Shown here: piece after piece, positions 6,177 through 7,444 of the stretch
Position numbering within the stretch: the stretch's first letter is position 1
Layout of the letters: each line of letters starts with the position of its first letter
Assembly: GCA_017961965.1 (NCBI GenBank)
Contig: JAGCWG010000242.1
Span: forward strand, 1 to 7,444
Length of the DNA: 7,444 bases
Direction: 5' to 3'
Source: Bacteroidaceae bacterium
Lineage (GTDB): Bacteria; Bacteroidota; Bacteroidia; Bacteroidales; Bacteroidaceae
Notes under the pieces: generated by a model
Databases searched by the model: none
What the model was told of the DNA's origin: nothing
The model's input: only the letters and a program-made list of their open reading frames with translations
Program-made: the position numbers and the translations under genes

Positions 6177-7444
6177 CTACAATAGTTTCTGTATGTCGTT
6201 CATTCCGTCTATGAGGCTTATCATCTTTTCAGCATCTATAGCCACGTCCTTGGAGTTGACCACCTGAAGGGTTCTCACGATTACGGAACGGATGTCCCCA
6301 CTCTTCATTCCAGTCCTATGACTCAACAGTTGGATGGAATCCTCCAAGTCAATCGTCTCGTCACCCAAGTCTATACCCGTCTTCTTCAGGATGTCCTCCT
6401 TGAAGAGTGCAAACTTCTTGCTGACGAGATCCACATGATTATGGTTGTGATAGAACAAAGTGCCAATCAGCTTGACAAACTCCAAGCTATGATTGCGAGG
6501 ACGCTCAATAACAGGAATGACCTTCTGACGACGCCGAGCGTTAAATATCATAAAGACGATAAGGGTTATGCCCATCAGTCGCCAAGCCCAGAGGAGAGGC
6601 TTATTGCTTGTTATCAAGCCCAAGAGAGTCTTTTCCTCATTCGTATTCTCATCAAGGATTCCCTTGCAATATACCTCGGTACGTACCACCTCCCTATCCG
6701 AAACGAGCGACATCATGCGGAACACAAGTCCACGTGTGTCCTTGCTCAATACTCCGTAATTGGTACAAAGCAAAGGAGCGGCACAAAGGATTATCTGTCC
6801 CTTTCCGTACTTTCTGGTGCAAACAAAGCCTCTTGTCTCTTTCTCATTGAACGCTTTAGATGCAACTGTCTTGACCTTGACAGAATCCCAAACAAACAAG
6901 CCAGATTCGATTAAGCCTCTATAAAAACGATAAACACTCCGAGGATAGTCTCCAGTTCCATCATGCCAATATATGGTATCGTTACTATATTCATTTCCTT
7001 CAAGATTACGTATAAGATCCGGAACCGTAAAATATCCTTTAGTATACGTTCCCATATTATAATCCGCACCAAGAAGAGAATCCGTCATATTTTTATTATC
7101 ATAAGACGTACTCATGACAAGCATCACCTTTCCACCCTTCTCCATAATGCTCTTCATGGCTTTGTTGTCATTTCCCGAGAGAGGAATCTCCTGACCCACA
7201 ACCAAGACATTACGTACCTTGCCCGTACTATCCATCTCCTGCGCAATAGAACTTAGCGAATGTTGCGTATTCTTATATCCCTTAGGAAGGCTCTTGGTCA
7301 TGACGGAGTCGAAGACCATACATCCGAATGGCTCGCCGTCATTATGACGGAACGTAGGCTCCCACTTGAATGCTACAGGCATACGCGTCTGAATGACAAA
7401 CATGAGGACGACAAAGACGGCAAACAGAAGGATAATCTTTACAT
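6177..7444 (-). CDS. DUF4350 domain-containing membrane protein, N-terminus cut by window edge
   Basis: The ATG at 7401-7403 would give 408 residues, but the frame stays open for 13 more codons to the window edge. Those codons read VKIILLFAVFVVL, which with the following MFVIQ forms a membrane helix. The real start is therefore upstream of base 7444 and the codon at 7403 is internal. Counting from that internal Met, residues 25-240 form a periplasmic-side glutamine-amidotransferase-like alpha/beta domain (NVLVVGQEIPL 65-75 and GGKVMLVMS 90-98; KYGKGQIILCAAPLL 198-212). A second membrane helix follows (about 270-288), then RRRQKVIPVIERPRNHSLEFVKLIGTLFY (290-318) and a helical cytoplasmic tail. 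The PRNHSLEFV...LFY segment is the DUF4350 hallmark. No catalytic Cys-His pair is evident, so enzymatic activity is not implied. It is the first gene of the operon visible here, 29 bp before MoxR. The family call is good; the function is unknown. Confidence 0.87.
   Translation of the reverse strand, partial: VKIILLFAVFVVLMFVIQTRMPVAFKWEPTFRHNDGEPFGCMVFDSVMTKSLPKGYKNTQHSLSSIAQEMDSTGKVRNVLVVGQEIPLSGNDNKAMKSIMEKGGKVMLVMSTSYDNKNMTDSLLGADYNMGTYTKGYFTVPDLIRNLEGNEYSNDTIYWHDGTGDYPRSVYRFYRGLIESGLFVWDSVKVKTVASKAFNEKETRGFVCTRKYGKGQIILCAAPLLCTNYGVLSKDTRGLVFRMMSLVSDREVVRTEVYCKGILDENTNEEKTLLGLITSNKPLLWAWRLMGITLIVFMIFNARRRQKVIPVIERPRNHSLEFVKLIGTLFYHNHNHVDLVSKKFALFKEDILKKTGIDLGDETIDLEDSIQLLSHRTGMKSGDIRSVIVRTLQVVNSKDVAIDAEKMISLIDGMNDIQKLL

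Larger units (their letters stand above)
3832..7444 (-). other. Three-gene operon DUF4350 - MoxR - DUF58
   Basis: All three genes run on the minus strand, with gaps of 29 bp (DUF4350 to MoxR) and 15 bp (MoxR to DUF58). There is no terminator in either gap, so one transcript is likely. MoxR AAA+ ATPases are commonly encoded next to DUF58/vWA proteins. In Bacteroidetes a DUF4350 protein, and often DUF4129, RDD or SpoIIM-like membrane proteins, belong to the same cluster. By that pattern further members may lie beyond base 7444. The promoter is not in the window. The layout is read from the sequence; joint function is inferred from the known association. Confidence 0.8.

Noticed and set aside
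6318..6914. 198-codon plus-strand open frame
   Set aside because: It is antisense to the DUF4350 gene, with no domain signal; the minus-strand frame holds the family hallmark.

Overview
The window looks like a chromosomal segment of a Bacteroidales bacterium, most likely Prevotella or a close relative. I infer this from four things: the C-terminal tail of the first protein (a YYTLSGTRIG...KGINIVKM...KKVLVK pattern), a family GH92 mannosidase with an export signal, a MoxR/DUF58/DUF4350 gene set, and AT-rich gene leaders without Shine-Dalgarno sequences. No database was searched, so all family calls rest on motif recognition.

Left part (1-1327). The plus strand carries the last 326 codons of a large secreted or surface beta-sandwich protein. 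Its codon use is strongly biased (AAG, AAC, ATC and TTC preferred), as in highly expressed genes. After its stop come 346 bases without a convincing intact gene. They hold a short hairpin flanked by a 12-bp direct repeat, a 67-codon open stretch with no proper start that may be a gene remnant or frameshifted small gene, and a strong intrinsic-type terminator at 1241-1274.

Middle (1328-3831). A complete minus-strand GH92 exo-alpha-mannosidase (738 aa, probably alpha-1,2-specific, periplasmic or secreted) converges on the plus-strand gene. No SusC/SusD-like or other glycan-utilisation genes lie beside it in the window. Its 287-bp upstream region is very AT-rich and contains three related 18-bp imperfect palindromes that look like operator or activator sites. 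A hairpin lies at the end of the next gene.

Right part (3832-7444). Three minus-strand genes, closely spaced (29 and 15 bp gaps), form an operon transcribed in the order DUF4350 membrane protein (start cut off by the window edge), MoxR-family AAA+ ATPase, DUF58 membrane-anchored protein. MoxR ATPases are generally thought to act as chaperone-like remodelers on or with vWA-type partners such as DUF58 proteins. The two membrane proteins probably form an envelope module with the cytoplasmic ATPase, but the substrate is unknown. The operon promoter and any further upstream members lie beyond the right edge.

I saw no rRNA, tRNA, CRISPR array, insertion sequence or phage gene. Most of the window is ordinary Bacteroidales chromosome. 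The least explained parts are the 982-1240 interval and the palindrome cluster at 3650-3737.
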